Shown here: positions 20,496 through 31,639 of the stretch, piece after piece | Numbering within the stretch: position 1 is the first letter of the stretch | Layout of the letters: each line of letters begins with the position of its first letter | Source: an uncultured Alphaproteobacteria bacterium | GTDB taxonomy: Bacteria > Pseudomonadota > Alphaproteobacteria > HIMB59 > GCA-002718135 | DNA length: 64,000 nucleotides | Reading direction: 5' to 3' | Assembly: GCA_902582755.1 (NCBI GenBank) | Contig: CACHSZ010000003.1 | Location: 1 to 64,000, forward strand | The notes under the pieces: generated by a model | Databases searched by the model: none | Told to the model about the DNA's origin: nothing | What the model saw: only the letters and a program-made list of their open reading frames with translations | Program-made: the position numbers and the translations under genes

Positions 20496-21769
20496 TAGGC
20501 TACCCTTCTGTTTCTTTCTTGAATTCTTTTTTCAATTTCAGGTCTAAAGTGTCTAAACAAACCTTGAATAGGCCAAGCAGCAGCATCACCTAAGGCACAA
20601 ATAGTATGACCTTCAATTTGCTTAGTCACATCTAAAATTTTATCAATATCTTGATTTTCAACATTTCCATGAATCATTTTTTCCATCATTCTGTACATCC
20701 ATCCAGTACCTTCTCTGCAAGGTGTACATTGACCGCAGCTTTCATGTTTATAAAAATGTGATAATCTAGCTATTGCTTCAACAATATCTGTCGATTGATT
20801 CATTACAATAACAGCAGCAGTTCCTAATCCACTTTGAACTTCTTTTAAACTATCAAAATCCATTTTAACGGTATCACAAATAGACTTAGGTAATAAAGGC
20901 ACACTTGCACCTCCAGGAATTACAGCTAATAAATTTTCCCAACCACCGATTACCCCACCTGCATGTTTTTCAATGAGATCTTTTAGTGGTATTCCCATTT
21001 CTTCTTCTACATTACATGGGTTATTTACGTGTCCTGAAATACTAAAAATTTTTGTACCTGTATTATTTGCACTACCTAAATTAGCAAACCATTTTGAACC
21101 ACGTCTTAAAATAGTTGGTGAAACGGCAACTGTTTCAACATTTGTAACTGTTGTTGGACATCCATATAAACCTGCGCCAGCAGGAAACGGAGGCTTTAAT
21201 CGGGGCTGACCTTTTTTACCCTCTAAACTTTCAAGTAAAGCAGTTTCTTCACCACAAATATATGCTCCTGCTCCTCTGTGAAGATAAATATCAAAATCCC
21301 ACCCTGTACCACATGCATTTTTACCAATTAAATTATTTGCGTAAGCTTCATCTATTGCTTTTTGTAAATTAGAAGATTCAGAATAATATTCACCCCTTAT
21401 ATAAATATAACAAGTATGTGCATGCATAGCAAAAGCAGCAACTAAACAACCTTCTAAAAGAAGATGTGGGTCGTTTCTCATAATCTCTCGATCTTTACAT
21501 GTCCCTGGCTCTGACTCATCTGCATTAACAACTAGGTAATGATCTTTTCCAGAGTCTTTTGGCATAAATGACCACTTAAGTCCCGCAGGGAAACCTGCTC
21601 CTCCCCTTCCTCTTAATTGACTATTTTTAATTTCCTCAACAATTTTTTCACTACCCATTTTAATAAGTTCTTTAGTATTTGACCAAATACCTCTTTTTTT
21701 GGCACCTTCTAATTTCCAGTCTTCAAAACCGTATAAATTTTTAAAAATTTTATCTTTTTCCTTAAGCAT
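20495..21769 (-). CDS. nuoF: NADH-quinone oxidoreductase subunit F
   Basis: NADH- and FMN-binding subunit with the N3 cluster. Motifs are [17 protein letters not shown] (FMN/NADH site), [32 protein letters not shown] and the cluster ligands [12 protein letters not shown] with a late cysteine in [13 protein letters not shown]. The frame extends to 21805. I prefer the ATG at 21769 because it gives [18 protein letters not shown], the usual family start, and a short 8-base overlap with nuoE (ATGCTTAA), against a 44-base overlap for the longer form. Confidence 0.95.
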   Translation of the reverse strand: MLKEKDKIFKNLYGFEDWKLEGAKKRGIWSNTKELIKMGSEKIVEEIKNSQLRGRGGAGFPAGLKWSFMPKDSGKDHYLVVNADESEPGTCKDREIMRNDPHLLLEGCLVAAFAMHAHTCYIYIRGEYYSESSNLQKAIDEAYANNLIGKNACGTGWDFDIYLHRGAGAYICGEETALLESLEGKKGQPRLKPPFPAGAGLYGCPTTVTNVETVAVSPTILRRGSKWFANLGSANNTGTKIFSISGHVNNPCNVEEEMGIPLKDLIEKHAGGVIGGWENLLAVIPGGASVPLLPKSICDTVKMDFDSLKEVQSGLGTAAVIVMNQSTDIVEAIARLSHFYKHESCGQCTPCREGTGWMYRMMEKMIHGNVENQDIDKILDVTKQIEGHTICALGDAAAWPIQGLFRHFRPEIEKRIQERNRRVA

Positions 21770-22361
21770 CAAATTTTCTTTCAGGTTGTGATGATTTTCT
21801 ACCAATTTGTGAACCTACTTTTATTGATTTATTATCTTTTAAATCTTGAAGTAATTTTTTAAAACTCTCTTCATCTAAATCTTCATAATAATCATCATTG
21901 ATCTGGACCATAGGAGCATTGCAACATGCACCTAAGCATTCAACTTCAACAACTGTAAATATTTTATTATCACTTGTTTCCCCAATATTAGTTTCACAAA
22001 CTTCTTGTGCAACTTTAGAAAGTTTATCACTCCCTCTTAACCAACAAGGTGTCGTTCTACAAATTTGGACAAAATTTTTACCAATAGGTTCTAAATTAAA
22101 CATCGAATAAAAAGTGGCAACTTCCAATACTCTTATATAAGACATACTTAAAGTTTCAGCTACTTTTTCCATTGAGTTTTTACTTAGCCATCCATTATTT
22201 TGTCTTTGTGCTAAATCAAGTAAAGGAATAACTGCACTTTGAATACGGTTTGATGGATATTTTTTTATTATTTCAGAAATTTTTTTAAAATTTTCTGATG
22301 ACCATTCAAAATTATCATTAATTTTTTTATATACTTTATTATTTGTGCCTGGATGATGCAT
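21762..22361 (-). CDS. nuoE: NADH-quinone oxidoreductase subunit E
   Basis: Thioredoxin-fold subunit with the N1a [2Fe-2S] cluster, 199 residues. The ligands are seen as [10 protein letters not shown] and [17 protein letters not shown]. The N-terminal part ([21 protein letters not shown]) is the conserved helical bundle. The gene shares one base with the nuoD stop and overlaps nuoF by 8 bases. Confidence 0.95.
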   Translation of the reverse strand: MHHPGTNNKVYKKINDNFEWSSENFKKISEIIKKYPSNRIQSAVIPLLDLAQRQNNGWLSKNSMEKVAETLSMSYIRVLEVATFYSMFNLEPIGKNFVQICRTTPCWLRGSDKLSKVAQEVCETNIGETSDNKIFTVVEVECLGACCNAPMVQINDDYYEDLDEESFKKLLQDLKDNKSIKVGSQIGRKSSQPERKFDA

Positions 22362-23539
22362 TATCTATCTATCTCTCCAAAAACAATATCTAAGCTACCT
22401 AGTATAGCGGCTATGTCAGCCATTAAGTGGCCTTTAGATAAACGATCCAATGTTTGAAGGTGTGCAAAACCTGGTGCTCTTATTTTACATCTATATGGTT
22501 TACTAGATCCATCAGAAACAAGGTAAACACCGAATTCACCTTTTGGAGCTTCAACTGCACTATAAACTTGACCAGCTGGAACACGATAACCTTCAGTGAA
22601 AAGTTTAAAATGATGAATTAATGCTTCCATTGATTTTTTCATTTGATTTCTTTTAGGCGGTGTAATTTTATTATCCTCAATTGATATTGGCCCTGGTTTT
22701 ATTTTATTCAAACATTGGTTAATAATACTAATACTTTGTCTCATTTCTTCTATTCGAACCAAATATCTATCAAAACAGTCGCCTTTTTTCCCAACAGGAA
22801 CTTCAAAATCTACTTTATCATAGGCATCATAAGGTTGTGATCTTCTTAAATCCCATGCAACACCAGCACTTCTTAAAACAGGGCCTGAGCATCCCCATTC
22901 AATTGCTTCCGACTTTGAAATTATTCCTATATCAACTGATCTCTGTCTTAATATTCTGTTATTAGTCAGCAAGCTTTCAAGATCATCAATAAATTTTGGA
23001 AGAGTTTTAAAATGCTCAAATAATTTTTCTTCCATTCCTTCTGGCATATCCTGATGAACGCCACCAGGTCTAAAATAGGCTGCATGAAATCTTGCCCCAG
23101 ATACGGCTTCATGAAATTCTAAGAGCTTTTCCCTTTCTTCAAAACACCATAAGAATGGTGTCACTGCACCAATGTCAGCAGCATAGGCAGGTATATTTAA
23201 TAAATGATTAAGTATTCTAGTAATTTCAGCAAAAATAACACGAATATATTTAGCTCTTTCAGGAACATTAATACCTAGGAGATTTTCAGTTGCTAATGCA
23301 AAAGCATGTTCTTGACACATTGGCGAAACATAATCAAGTCTATCAAAATAAGGAACTGCCTGAAGATAAGTTTTATATTCAATTAATTTTTCTGTTCCCC
23401 TATGTAACAATCCAATGTGTGGTTCTGCTCTTTGAACTACTTCACCTTCCAGCTCAACTACTAAACGTAAAACACCATGCGCAGCTGGATGTTGGGGGCC
23501 AAAGTTAATTGTAGTTGTGTTAAGTTCTACTTCTTTCAT
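22361..23539 (-). CDS. nuoD: NADH-quinone oxidoreductase subunit D
   Basis: The 49-kDa quinone-site subunit, 392 residues. [16 protein letters not shown] (about 12-27) carries the quinone-contact histidine. [14 protein letters not shown] and [17 protein letters not shown] follow, and the C-terminal [14 protein letters not shown] is the strongly conserved family end. It is the separate NuoD form, not a NuoCD fusion. Confidence 0.97.
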   Translation of the reverse strand: MKEVELNTTTINFGPQHPAAHGVLRLVVELEGEVVQRAEPHIGLLHRGTEKLIEYKTYLQAVPYFDRLDYVSPMCQEHAFALATENLLGINVPERAKYIRVIFAEITRILNHLLNIPAYAADIGAVTPFLWCFEEREKLLEFHEAVSGARFHAAYFRPGGVHQDMPEGMEEKLFEHFKTLPKFIDDLESLLTNNRILRQRSVDIGIISKSEAIEWGCSGPVLRSAGVAWDLRRSQPYDAYDKVDFEVPVGKKGDCFDRYLVRIEEMRQSISIINQCLNKIKPGPISIEDNKITPPKRNQMKKSMEALIHHFKLFTEGYRVPAGQVYSAVEAPKGEFGVYLVSDGSSKPYRCKIRAPGFAHLQTLDRLSKGHLMADIAAILGSLDIVFGEIDR

Positions 23540-24121
23540 CTAATTTTCACCAGTAGATTTCTCATCACCAAAAAGTTTGTTTTCCATTCCTTCCCAAGGA
23601 GATTCACTATCGAAATTTCTAAATTCTTGAGTTAACTTAACAGGCTCATATATTACTTTTTTTTCAAGGTCATCATATCGTACTTCTGTGTGTCCTGTTA
23701 AAGGAAAATCTTTGCGCAATGGATAACCTTCAAAATTGTAATCTGTCATTATCCTTCTTAAATCAGGATGGTTAATAAATTCAATTCCAAATAAATCATA
23801 ACATTCTCTTTCATACCAATCAGCAGATTTGTGTATATTGGTTATTGATTCTATGTTTTCATTTTCTTTAATAAAAGTTTTTAGAATAATTTTTTTATTT
23901 TTCGTTAAACTTTGCAAAATATAAACCAAATCAAATCTAAATTCTCTTGAAGGATAGTCAACAGCTGTAATATCTAATAATTGATTAAAATTAAGCTCAG
24001 TATTGTCTTTTAGTTCGTTAAAAATTTTAATAATATTATTTTTTTCAAATTCTATTTCTAACAAATTATTATTATTTACAACATTATTTATGCCATCTAT
24101 CTTAGTAAGAATTTTAATCAT
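23540..24121 (-). CDS. nuoC: NADH-quinone oxidoreductase subunit C
   Basis: The 30-kDa peripheral subunit, 193 residues. The signature ADWYERECYDLFGIEFINHPDLRRI (positions about 101-125) and GYPLRKDFPLTGHTEVRYD are intact. It sits between nuoB and nuoD, abutting nuoD directly. The N-terminal third is divergent and Asn/Ile-rich, in keeping with the AT-rich genome. Confidence 0.96.
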   Translation of the reverse strand: MIKILTKIDGINNVVNNNNLLEIEFEKNNIIKIFNELKDNTELNFNQLLDITAVDYPSREFRFDLVYILQSLTKNKKIILKTFIKENENIESITNIHKSADWYERECYDLFGIEFINHPDLRRIMTDYNFEGYPLRKDFPLTGHTEVRYDDLEKKVIYEPVKLTQEFRNFDSESPWEGMENKLFGDEKSTGEN

Positions 24122-24127
24122 ATAAAA

Positions 24128-24640
24128 TTATCTTTTAAATTTATTTTCTCTTCTGATTTTTTTTTGTAACTGAAGAATACCATAAACTAAAGCTTCAGCT
24201 GTTGGTGGACATCCTGGTACATAAATATCTACAGGGACTATTCTATCGCAGCCTCTAACTACTGAATATGAATAGTGATAATAACCTCCTCCATTTGCAC
24301 AAGAACCCATTGATATAACCCATCTTGGTTCAGGCATTTGATCATAAACTTTCCTTAAAGCTGGTGCCATTTTATTCGTTAGGGTGCCAGCAACTATCAT
24401 TACATCAGATTGTCTTGGACTACCTCTTGGTATTACTCCATATCGATCAAGATCATATCTTGCCATATAAGAATGTATCATTTCTACTCCACAGCATGCC
24501 AATCCAAAAGTCATTGGCCATAAAGAACCTGTTCTAGCCCAAGTAAGTATTTTGTCATAACTTGCAACTAAGAAACCTTTAGAAGAAAGTTCTGTGTTTA
24601 AAGCATCATCAACATACTTTTTAGCTTCATCTACTCCCAT
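24128..24640 (-). CDS. nuoB: NADH-quinone oxidoreductase subunit B
   Basis: Carries the terminal N2 cluster next to the quinone site. The ligands appear in [38 protein letters not shown] and [19 protein letters not shown]. The frame is open to 24661. The ATG at 24640 is preferred because AAGGAG lies seven bases before it and the overlap with nuoA shrinks to 10 bases. The product then starts [14 protein letters not shown]. Confidence 0.94.
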   Translation of the reverse strand: MGVDEAKKYVDDALNTELSSKGFLVASYDKILTWARTGSLWPMTFGLACCGVEMIHSYMARYDLDRYGVIPRGSPRQSDVMIVAGTLTNKMAPALRKVYDQMPEPRWVISMGSCANGGGYYHYSYSVVRGCDRIVPVDIYVPGCPPTAEALVYGILQLQKKIRRENKFKR

Positions 24641-24996
24641 TCTAAAGCTCCTTTTTTCCATTCATAAATAAAACCAATTGTTAAAACTGTTAAAAATATC
24701 ATCATTGACCAAAAGCCAAATAATCCTATTTTGCCTAATGTTATTGCCCACGGAAATAAAAAAGCAACTTCTAAATCAAAAATTATAAATAGTATTGCTA
24801 CTAAATAAAACCTTACATCAAACCTACCACGAGCATCGTCAAAAGCTTCAAATCCACACTCATAAGCTGATAATTTTTCTTGGTCTGGTTGAGAATCTCC
24901 TACCACAAAGGATAATAATGTCATTCCGACAGCTAATGCCATAGCAATGAATATAAAAATTAATATAGGTAAATATTCAAATAGAAACTCTGACAC
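24631..24996 (-). CDS. nuoA: NADH-quinone oxidoreductase subunit A
   Basis: First gene of the complex I operon, 121 residues with three helices. Conserved [40 protein letters not shown] is present, including the cysteine of the flexible loop near the quinone site. The nuo promoter should lie in the roughly 100 bases between this start and tRNA-Asp, although read-through from the tRNAs is possible. Confidence 0.96.
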   Translation of the reverse strand: MSEFLFEYLPILIFIFIAMALAVGMTLLSFVVGDSQPDQEKLSAYECGFEAFDDARGRFDVRFYLVAILFIIFDLEVAFLFPWAITLGKIGLFGFWSMMIFLTVLTIGFIYEWKKGALEWE

Positions 24997-25096
24997 TATA
25001 ATCTCACAAATAAATTAGTAATGTATTTAACGATTTATTCAACAATAACAACGTGTCTCGTTGCGACTTTAGTACACAAAAAAACACAGAAAAGAT

Positions 25097-25173
25097 TGGC
25101 GCGAGAGACGGGATTCGAACCCGCGGCCTCTGCCGTGACAGGGCAGCGTTCTAACCAGCTGAACTACTCCCGC
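25097..25173 (-). tRNA. tRNA-Asp (GUC)
   Basis: 77 bases with encoded CCA. The acceptor stem GCGGGAG/CTCTCGC has one G-T pair. The anticodon stem CTGCC/GGCAG carries the loop CTGTCAC, giving anticodon GTC. The T-loop TTCGAAT is intact. It lies three bases downstream of tRNA-Val on the same strand. Confidence 0.96.
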
Positions 25174-25176
25174 GCA

Positions 25177-25252
25177 TGGTGGGTGTTGAGAGACTTGAAC
25201 TCCCGACCCTCTCGGTGTAAACGAGATGCTCTACCAACTGAGCTAAACACCC
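25177..25252 (-). tRNA. tRNA-Val (UAC)
   Basis: 76 bases with encoded CCA. The acceptor GGGTGTT/AACACCC is perfect and the anticodon loop TTTACAC gives TAC. It begins immediately after the hairpin that should terminate hupB, so it needs its own promoter overlapping that terminator, or else hupB read-through with processing. Confidence 0.96.
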
Positions 25253-25287
25253 AAATAAAAACGGCTGTTAAATTTATTTAACAGCCG
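25253..25287 (-). terminator. Rho-independent terminator of hupB
   Basis: On the minus strand a perfect stem GGCTGTTAAA/TTTAACAGCC (25263-25272 with 25277-25286, extended by one C-G pair) has a four-base loop. It is followed by GTTTTTATTT. It ends one base before tRNA-Val starts. Confidence 0.85.
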
Positions 25288-25306
25288 GTGCAAGAAAAAA
25301 AGATAA

Positions 25307-25582
25307 TTAATTATTTACTGAGTCTTTTAAGGCTTTTCCTACAGTAAATTTTGGTCTTTTAGATGCTGGTATTTGTATTGATTCACCTGTTCTAGGGTTT
25401 CTACCAGTAGTTGCTTTTCTATGGCTAACGCTAAAATTACCAAAACCTACAATGCTAACCTTTTCATCTCTTTTTAAAGAATTAGTTATTGCATCTAGAA
25501 AACTTTCAATTGCTCTAGTTGCGTCAGATTTTGATAATCCAGCTGAAGATGCTACAGATGCTATAAGATCATTTTTGTTCAC
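25307..25582 (-). CDS. hupB: DNA-binding protein HU
   Basis: Nucleoid protein of 91 residues that bends DNA as a dimer. Family motifs are NKNDLIASVA at the N-terminus, VGFGNFSVSHRKATTGRNPRTGESI in the DNA-contacting arm, and IPASKRPKFTVGKALKD. The start is a GTG with AAGGAG about eight bases upstream. As a single HU-type gene behind lon, it matches the alphaproteobacterial lon-hupB order. Confidence 0.95.
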   Translation of the reverse strand: MNKNDLIASVASSAGLSKSDATRAIESFLDAITNSLKRDEKVSIVGFGNFSVSHRKATTGRNPRTGESIQIPASKRPKFTVGKALKDSVNN

Positions 25583-25719
25583 TTTTAGTCTCCTTCTAAT
25601 AAATTTTGTTGATAATTGTCTGTTTTCTCAACAAGTCAACATTAATATATAAATTTTCCCAGAAATGCTGGAGTTTAACGAAAAAACGCCTCAAAAACTT
25701 GATTTTTTAAGATAAAATT

Positions 25720-28086
25720 TTAATGAGTACTAGTTGTATTTTGATTATTTTTTAATTGAGATTCGGTTAAATTTAGTGGAATTATTGGTTTTGTCAGTGT
25801 GTGTTCTAAAATAGAAAAAGCATCTGCAACAGGAATAATTTTTATACCCTTAATTACTAGTTTATCAAATTCAGATACTTCTCTATAGTTTTCTTGAGGT
25901 ATCAGGACCTTTTTAATTCCTGCTCTACTAGCTGCATAAATCTTTTCTTTTAAACCACCAATAGGTAGGACACGTCCCCTTAGAGTAATTTCTCCAGTCA
26001 TTGCAACGTCCCTCCTAATTTTATTATTAGTTAAAGAAGATACTAGTGAATTAAAGATTGCTATACCTGCACTTGGACCATCTTTTGGAGTAGCTCCTTC
26101 AGGAACATGTATATGGATATCATAATTTTCAAAATCTTTAGGATTAATTCCTAAACTTACTGATTTTGACTTTACGTATGAAGTTGCAGCTTGAATTGAT
26201 TCTCTCATAACTTCACCTAATTTACCTGTTATGGTAAGTTTTCCTTTACCTAAAGATAAAATAACCTCAACTGATAAGATCTCTCCACCTACTTCTGTCC
26301 ACGCTAAACCATTGGTAACGCCAACTAAATTCTTTTTTTCAATTTCACTAGATCTAAATTTTGCAATTCCTAGAAAATCTTGTAAAGATTTCTCATTTAA
26401 TTTAATTTTCTTTAATCTCGTTGTTTCTAATTTTTTAACTGTCTTTCTACAAACTTTAGAGATTTCTTTTTCAAGATTTCTTACACCAGCTTCTTTAGTA
26501 TAATTTCTAATTATTGAATTTAAAACCCTAGCATTAAATGTAATCTCAGATTTTTTTATTCCGTGATTTTTTACTTGTTTAGGTACTAAATATCTCTTTG
26601 CAATTTGATTTTTTTCTTTTTCTGTATATCCAGGGATTCTTATCACTTCCATTCTATCTAGAAGTGCTGGAGGTATGTTAAGTGTATTTGCTGTACATAC
26701 AAACATTACATCGGAAAGATCGTAATCAAGTTCTAGATAATGGTCATTGAACTTACTATTTTGTTCAGGATCAAGAACTTCTAAAAGTGCAGAAGATGGA
26801 TCTCCTCTCCAATCAGCGCCTAATTTATCAATTTCATCCAACAATATTAGTGGATTGGATGATTTTGATTTTTTCATTGCTTGTATGAACCTACCAGGCA
26901 TCGATCCTATATATGTTTTCCTATGGCCTCTAATTTCAGCTTCATCTCTAACACCTCCAAGCGACATTCTCACGAACGTTCTCCCTGTTGCATTTGCAAT
27001 AGACTTACCAAGTGAAGTCTTACCAACGCCTGGTGGACCAACTAAACACAAAATAGGTCCTTTGAGTTTGTTTGTTCTTTTTTGGACAGCTAAATATTCA
27101 AGAATTCTTTCTTTGACCTTATCTAAACCATAGTGATCATCTTCTAAAATTGTTGATGCTTTATTGATATTTTGAGAAATTTGATCAGGATTATTCCAAG
27201 GTATAGACATTACCCAGTCTAGATAATTTCTAATTACAGTTGCCTCAGCAGACATTGGACTCATATTTTTTAATTTTTTAATTTCTGAAGTACATTTATC
27301 TCTAGCTTCCTTTGATAAATTAAATTGATTTAATTTCTTTTCCAGCTCAGTAATTTCGTCTAAATCTTCATTTTCTCCTAATTCTTTTTGTATAGCTTTC
27401 ATTTGTTCATTTAAGTAATATTCTTTCTGGGTTTTCTCCATTTGTCTTTTTACACGACCCTTTATTTTTTTCTCGACTTGAAAAGAGTCAATTTCAGATA
27501 CTAAATATCCATAGATTTTATTGAGTCTATCTTCTGTGTTAATCATTTCTAAAATTTCCTGTTTTTGAGAGATAGAAATTGAAATATTAGATACAATTAT
27601 ATCAACAATTTTATCTGGATCATTTAAAGCTTTGACATTGTTAATGACATCTTGAGAAACTTTCTTATTAATTTTTTGGAACTCAACAAACTGTTCAATA
27701 ATAAGTTTTTGCAAAGCTTTTATGTTTGAATTTTTTTTGGTTTTTTGTTTAATTTCGGTAACCGATGCAGTAATAAATTCTTTGGTGAAATTTATTTTAT
27801 TAACTTTTGCTCTTTCGATACCTTCAACTAAAACCTTAAGAGTACCATCTGGAAGTTTTAGTAGTTGTATTATTTTAGCAACAGTACCGAAAGAATAAAG
27901 ATTTTCTTTATTAGGATTATCAACTTTTGAATTTTTTTGAGAAAGTAAAAAAATTTTTTTATCACCTGTCATTACATGGTTAAGAGCATTCACTGATTGC
28001 TCCCTTCCAACAAATAATGGAGCTACCATATTAGGAAATACTACTATGTCTCTGAGTGGAAGAACTGGAATATTATTTTTTACCAT
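25720..28086 (-). CDS. lon: ATP-dependent protease La (Lon)
   Basis: Cytosolic AAA+ serine protease, 788 residues. The N-terminal substrate domain begins IPVLPLRDIVVFPNMVAPLFV. Walker A is GPPGVGKTS (about 352-360), Walker B is LILLDEIDK, and the protease catalytic pair is Ser672 (PKDGPSAGI) and Lys715 (GGLKEK). It follows clpX by 30 bases in the trigger factor-Clp-Lon cluster. The length is normal for the family. Confidence 0.97.
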   Translation of the reverse strand: MVKNNIPVLPLRDIVVFPNMVAPLFVGREQSVNALNHVMTGDKKIFLLSQKNSKVDNPNKENLYSFGTVAKIIQLLKLPDGTLKVLVEGIERAKVNKINFTKEFITASVTEIKQKTKKNSNIKALQKLIIEQFVEFQKINKKVSQDVINNVKALNDPDKIVDIIVSNISISISQKQEILEMINTEDRLNKIYGYLVSEIDSFQVEKKIKGRVKRQMEKTQKEYYLNEQMKAIQKELGENEDLDEITELEKKLNQFNLSKEARDKCTSEIKKLKNMSPMSAEATVIRNYLDWVMSIPWNNPDQISQNINKASTILEDDHYGLDKVKERILEYLAVQKRTNKLKGPILCLVGPPGVGKTSLGKSIANATGRTFVRMSLGGVRDEAEIRGHRKTYIGSMPGRFIQAMKKSKSSNPLILLDEIDKLGADWRGDPSSALLEVLDPEQNSKFNDHYLELDYDLSDVMFVCTANTLNIPPALLDRMEVIRIPGYTEKEKNQIAKRYLVPKQVKNHGIKKSEITFNARVLNSIIRNYTKEAGVRNLEKEISKVCRKTVKKLETTRLKKIKLNEKSLQDFLGIAKFRSSEIEKKNLVGVTNGLAWTEVGGEILSVEVILSLGKGKLTITGKLGEVMRESIQAATSYVKSKSVSLGINPKDFENYDIHIHVPEGATPKDGPSAGIAIFNSLVSSLTNNKIRRDVAMTGEITLRGRVLPIGGLKEKIYAASRAGIKKVLIPQENYREVSEFDKLVIKGIKIIPVADAFSILEHTLTKPIIPLNLTESQLKNNQNTTSTH

Positions 28087-28116
28087 ATTGTATAAATGTC
28101 TATATAATAATTAAAT

Positions 28117-29382
28117 TCAAGAGTTGTTAGACATTAATTTTTGACTATTTTCTTTATTTGAATAAATTAAAATTGGATCAGATTTTTTTGCAATTACATC
28201 TTTATTTATAACAACTTTATACAAATCTTTTTGGTCAGGCACATCATACATAAGATCCATTAGTGAATCTTCTATAATTGATCTCAAACCTCTTGCTCCG
28301 GTATTCTGAGAAACTGCCAGCTTTGCAATTTCCTTCAATGCATCATCTTTAATTTCTAATTTAACTCCATCCATTTTCATGAGAGACGCAAATTGTTTTA
28401 CAATAGCATTTTTTGGCTGAGTCATTATACGAATTAGCATATCTTCATCTAATTCACTTAAAGTTGTAATTACTGGCAGTCTTCCAATAAATTCTGGTAT
28501 CATTCCAAATTTTAATAAATCTTGATTCTCTAGTTTTTTTAGTGATGCACCAATAGTCTTTTTAGGTTCTAAATCTAACTTAGAATTAAAGCCTATAGCA
28601 GTTCCTTTTAAACGATAATTTATGATTTCTTCTAAGCCTGAAAAAGCCCCTCCACATATGAACAGTATGTTAGAGGTATCTACTTGTAAAAATTCTTGTT
28701 GAGGATGTTTTCTTCCTCCCTGCGGAGGCACACTTGCTATAGTTCCTTCCATGATTTTGAGGAGAGCTTGTTGTACACCTTCACCAGAAACATCTCTGGT
28801 AATAGACGGATTATCACTTTTTCTACCAATTTTATCTATTTCATCAATATAGACTATTCCTTTTTGTGCCCTTTCAACATTGTAATCAGAAGCTTGTAAT
28901 AATTTTAGAATTATATTTTCTACATCTTCCCCAACATATCCAGCTTCAGTTAGACTCGTTGCATCAGCAACTGTAAAGGGGACATCTAATATTTTTGCTA
29001 ATGTTTGAGCTAACAAAGTTTTGCCTGTGCCGGTAGGGCCAACTAGCAAAATATTTGATTTTGAAATTTCAATATTATCATTTTCTAAATTAGAAGATAA
29101 TCTTTTATAGTGATTGTAGACAGCTACAGATAGTATTTTTTTTGAGTCTTTCTGGCCTATTACATAATCGTTTAAAAATTTATTAATCTCTGAAGGCTTA
29201 GGTATATCTTTTTTAATCTTGAATTTATTATTTTTATTATCCTCTTTAATAATGTCCATGCATAGCTCAACACATTCATCGCAGACAAAGACAGTGGGGC
29301 CTGCTATTAATTTTTTAACTTCTTTCTGATTTTTGCCACAAAAAGAACAAAACAATGAATCTTTATCATTTTTTTTATTCAT
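28117..29382 (-). CDS. clpX: ATP-dependent Clp protease ATP-binding subunit ClpX
   Basis: Unfoldase that feeds ClpP, 421 residues. The N-terminal zinc-binding domain has [11 protein letters not shown] and CDECVELC (cysteines near 12, 15, 34, 37). Walker A is [15 protein letters not shown] (about 115-129), Walker B is [10 protein letters not shown], and the IGF-type ClpP-docking loop reads IGFNSK. The start overlaps the clpP stop by one base, so the pair is translationally coupled. Confidence 0.97.
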   Translation of the reverse strand: MNKKNDKDSLFCSFCGKNQKEVKKLIAGPTVFVCDECVELCMDIIKEDNKNNKFKIKKDIPKPSEINKFLNDYVIGQKDSKKILSVAVYNHYKRLSSNLENDNIEISKSNILLVGPTGTGKTLLAQTLAKILDVPFTVADATSLTEAGYVGEDVENIILKLLQASDYNVERAQKGIVYIDEIDKIGRKSDNPSITRDVSGEGVQQALLKIMEGTIASVPPQGGRKHPQQEFLQVDTSNILFICGGAFSGLEEIINYRLKGTAIGFNSKLDLEPKKTIGASLKKLENQDLLKFGMIPEFIGRLPVITTLSELDEDMLIRIMTQPKNAIVKQFASLMKMDGVKLEIKDDALKEIAKLAVSQNTGARGLRSIIEDSLMDLMYDVPDQKDLYKVVINKDVIAKKSDPILIYSNKENSQKLMSNNS

Positions 29383-29993
29383 TATTTCCTATCCTTTACA
29401 ACTTTATCTATTAAACCAAATTTAATAGCTTCATCAGCAGAGAAATACTTATCTCTTTCCATAATACTAGAAATTTCTGATAATTTCTTTCCTGTATGTT
29501 TTGAGTAAATTTCATTTAACTTTATCTTTGCTCTCTTTATTTCATTAGTTTGAATTTCAATATCAGTCACTTGACCTTGATAACCTCCACTTGGTTGATG
29601 AACCATAATTCTAGAATTGGGTAATGAAAATCTCATACCTTTTTCTCCAGCTGTCAAAAGGAGAGAGCCAGCGGAAGCAGCCTGACCAATACATATAGTC
29701 ATAATCTTTGAAGAAACATATTGCATAGTATCATAAATAGCTAGTCCAGACCAAACTATGCCACCAGGTGAATTAATATAGAAAGAAATTTCTTTTTTTG
29801 GATTTTCAGACTCTAGAAATAATATTTGAGCACATATTAGGCTTGCAACATTATCATCAATTGGTCCAGTAAGGAAAATTATTCTTTCTTTTAATAACCT
29901 TGAATAGATGTCATATGATCTTTCACCTCTTGATGATTGCTCAACAACCATTGGGATAAGATTATTTGTAATGTTGTCTATTGGATCTTTCAT
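29382..29993 (-). CDS. clpP: ATP-dependent Clp protease proteolytic subunit
   Basis: Serine peptidase of 203 residues that forms the double-heptamer barrel. The catalytic triad is visible as Ser107 (GQAASAG), His132 (MVHQPSGG) and Asp181 (MERDKYF). LTGPIDD and INSPGG are conserved structural motifs. It overlaps tig by four bases and clpX by one. Confidence 0.97.
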   Translation of the reverse strand: MKDPIDNITNNLIPMVVEQSSRGERSYDIYSRLLKERIIFLTGPIDDNVASLICAQILFLESENPKKEISFYINSPGGIVWSGLAIYDTMQYVSSKIMTICIGQAASAGSLLLTAGEKGMRFSLPNSRIMVHQPSGGYQGQVTDIEIQTNEIKRAKIKLNEIYSKHTGKKLSEISSIMERDKYFSADEAIKFGLIDKVVKDRK

Positions 29994-31342
29994 TTTTTCT
30001 TATCTTTAATATCAAATGTTTTAACTTCAAGTTTTTTATATTCATCTTCATTTAATTTTATAACATTTGTCTTCGATTTGGAAATAATTGAATCTATTAC
30101 TTTTTGCTCGATGAGAGGTGCGCGAATTGTATCAAGTGATGATGGATTTTTTTCAAAATATTCCATAATCTGCTTTTCTTGACCAGGATATTGCCTAGTA
30201 TATTCTAGAATCCCTTTGTTAATTTCTTCTTCAGATACAACAATTTTTTCTTCTAAAGCGATATGTTGCATTAATAAACCAAGCTTAACTCTTCTTTCTG
30301 AAATTTTTTTATATCTTTTTTTAAGATCATCATCTTTTAACAACTTATCATCCTCATCTAAACTACCTTCTTTTTTAGCTTGTTCTAAACGATTCCATAT
30401 TTGATTAAAATCATCTTCTAGTACTCCATCAGGTAATTCAAATTTATAACTATTATCTAAAAGATCCATCAATTCTTTTTTTTCTATTTGTTTTATTCCT
30501 TCCTCATATTGAGTTTTCATATTGCTCACTAGGAACTCTTTAAGATCTTTTTCTGTCTTGAAACCATTCTTATCTAAAAACTCTTTTGTAAGTTCAAATT
30601 TAATTTTTTCTTCAATTGATATTATTTCAAAATGAAAAGTTGTTTTTTTAAATTTATCATCTTTTAAAATTTTAGATAAGTTGATTTTTAATTCAATTTT
30701 ATCTCCAGCTTTTACTTTTCTGTCTATCAATTCTTTATTTAAACCTGGAAGTATTCCATCATCAAAACCCAGATCAATGGGAAAATTTTTTTGAGATTTT
30801 AAATATTCTGGAAGGTCTTCTTGAGAGGATTCAAAATTAATAATAACCTTGTCAGAATTTTTAACTTGTCTTGAACTTTCAATTTTTTTAAAATTTTTCT
30901 GTGAATCTATAAAACTCTTAAATTGATTTTCTTCTGCTTTTTTGCCTAATTCAATTTCATACTTATTGGTTTTTAGATCTTTAAAATCTTTGAGTTTGAT
31001 TTCAGGTTTTAAATCAAATTTTAAATTTATAGTTATTGGCTTATTTTTTTCATATTTACTAAGCTCAACTTTAGGAGCTCTAAAAAGAGAAAACTTTTTT
31101 TCATCAATTAATTTTTTTGTATTTGTATCTATTACTTTTTGAATAACTTCATTTAAAACATTATCTTCATATTTTTTTTTAACAATATTGAGTGGGGCCT
31201 TACCTTTTCTAAAACCAGGAATATTAACAGTAGGTAGTATTTGATTTATTTTATTGTCTACTTCAATATCAATTTCCTCATAAGGGATTTCTAATGAGTA
31301 TTCCTTATAAAGTTTTTTTGACTTTAATTCTTTTGTATTCAT
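29990..31342 (-). CDS. tig: Trigger factor
   Basis: Ribosome-associated chaperone of 450 residues. The ribosome-binding signature is seen as [19 protein letters not shown] (about 40-58). The peptidyl-prolyl isomerase region is around residues 155-245. The C-terminal arms are helical and very Lys/Glu-rich. It heads the tig-clpP-clpX-lon cluster and lies just downstream of tRNA-Leu. Confidence 0.95.
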   Translation of the reverse strand: MNTKELKSKKLYKEYSLEIPYEEIDIEVDNKINQILPTVNIPGFRKGKAPLNIVKKKYEDNVLNEVIQKVIDTNTKKLIDEKKFSLFRAPKVELSKYEKNKPITINLKFDLKPEIKLKDFKDLKTNKYEIELGKKAEENQFKSFIDSQKNFKKIESSRQVKNSDKVIINFESSQEDLPEYLKSQKNFPIDLGFDDGILPGLNKELIDRKVKAGDKIELKINLSKILKDDKFKKTTFHFEIISIEEKIKFELTKEFLDKNGFKTEKDLKEFLVSNMKTQYEEGIKQIEKKELMDLLDNSYKFELPDGVLEDDFNQIWNRLEQAKKEGSLDEDDKLLKDDDLKKRYKKISERRVKLGLLMQHIALEEKIVVSEEEINKGILEYTRQYPGQEKQIMEYFEKNPSSLDTIRAPLIEQKVIDSIISKSKTNVIKLNEDEYKKLEVKTFDIKDKKK

Positions 31343-31358
31343 ATTTTATCAAACCTAA

Positions 31359-31443
31359 TGGTAGGCCGGAAAGGACTTGAACCTTCACACCTCGCGGCAC
31401 TAGAACCTAAATCTAGCGTGTCTACCAATTCCACCACCGGCCC
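31359..31443 (-). tRNA. tRNA-Leu (UAG)
   Basis: 85 bases with a long variable arm and encoded CCA. The anticodon stem CTAGA/TCTAG holds the loop TTTAGGT, giving anticodon TAG. The acceptor GGGCCGG/CCGGCCT has one G-T pair at the end. The D-arm sequence TGGTGGAATTGGTAGACACGC is typical of leucine tRNAs. Confidence 0.95.
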
Positions 31444-31510
31444 TATTATTATTAGCCTTTTATGGACAATAAATTAAAAAACAATAGAGAAAATTAACTA
31501 AATATAAATT

Positions 31511-31587
31511 GGGGCGAACGATGGGATTCGAACCCACGGCATCAGGCACCACAAGCCTGCGCTCTAACCAACTGAGCTACGTTCGCC
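31511..31587 (-). tRNA. tRNA-His (GUG)
   Basis: 77 bases including the extra encoded G at position -1 that marks histidine tRNAs, and CCA. The anticodon stem CAGGC/GCCTG has loop TTGTGGT, giving GTG. The acceptor GCGAACG/CGTTCGC is perfect. It is divergent from the aminotransferase gene. Confidence 0.96.
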
Positions 31588-31639
31588 ATATAACTTAATT
31601 AAAAGTTTAATTTTTTTATTAAATCGCTATATCAAAATT

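Noticed and set aside
21770-21805. Longer start of nuoF at 21805
   Set aside because: It would overlap nuoE by 44 bases and adds residues without family support; the ATG at 21769 fits the conserved start and overlap pattern.
25049-25063. Small hairpin CAACG/CGTTG between tRNA-Asp and nuoA
   Set aside because: The stem is five base pairs and no T-tract follows on either strand, so I do not call it a terminator or regulatory site.
26747-27133. Plus-strand open frame of 128 codons inside lon
   Set aside because: It is antisense to the ATPase domain of lon, which is fully conserved, and has no recognisable domain of its own.
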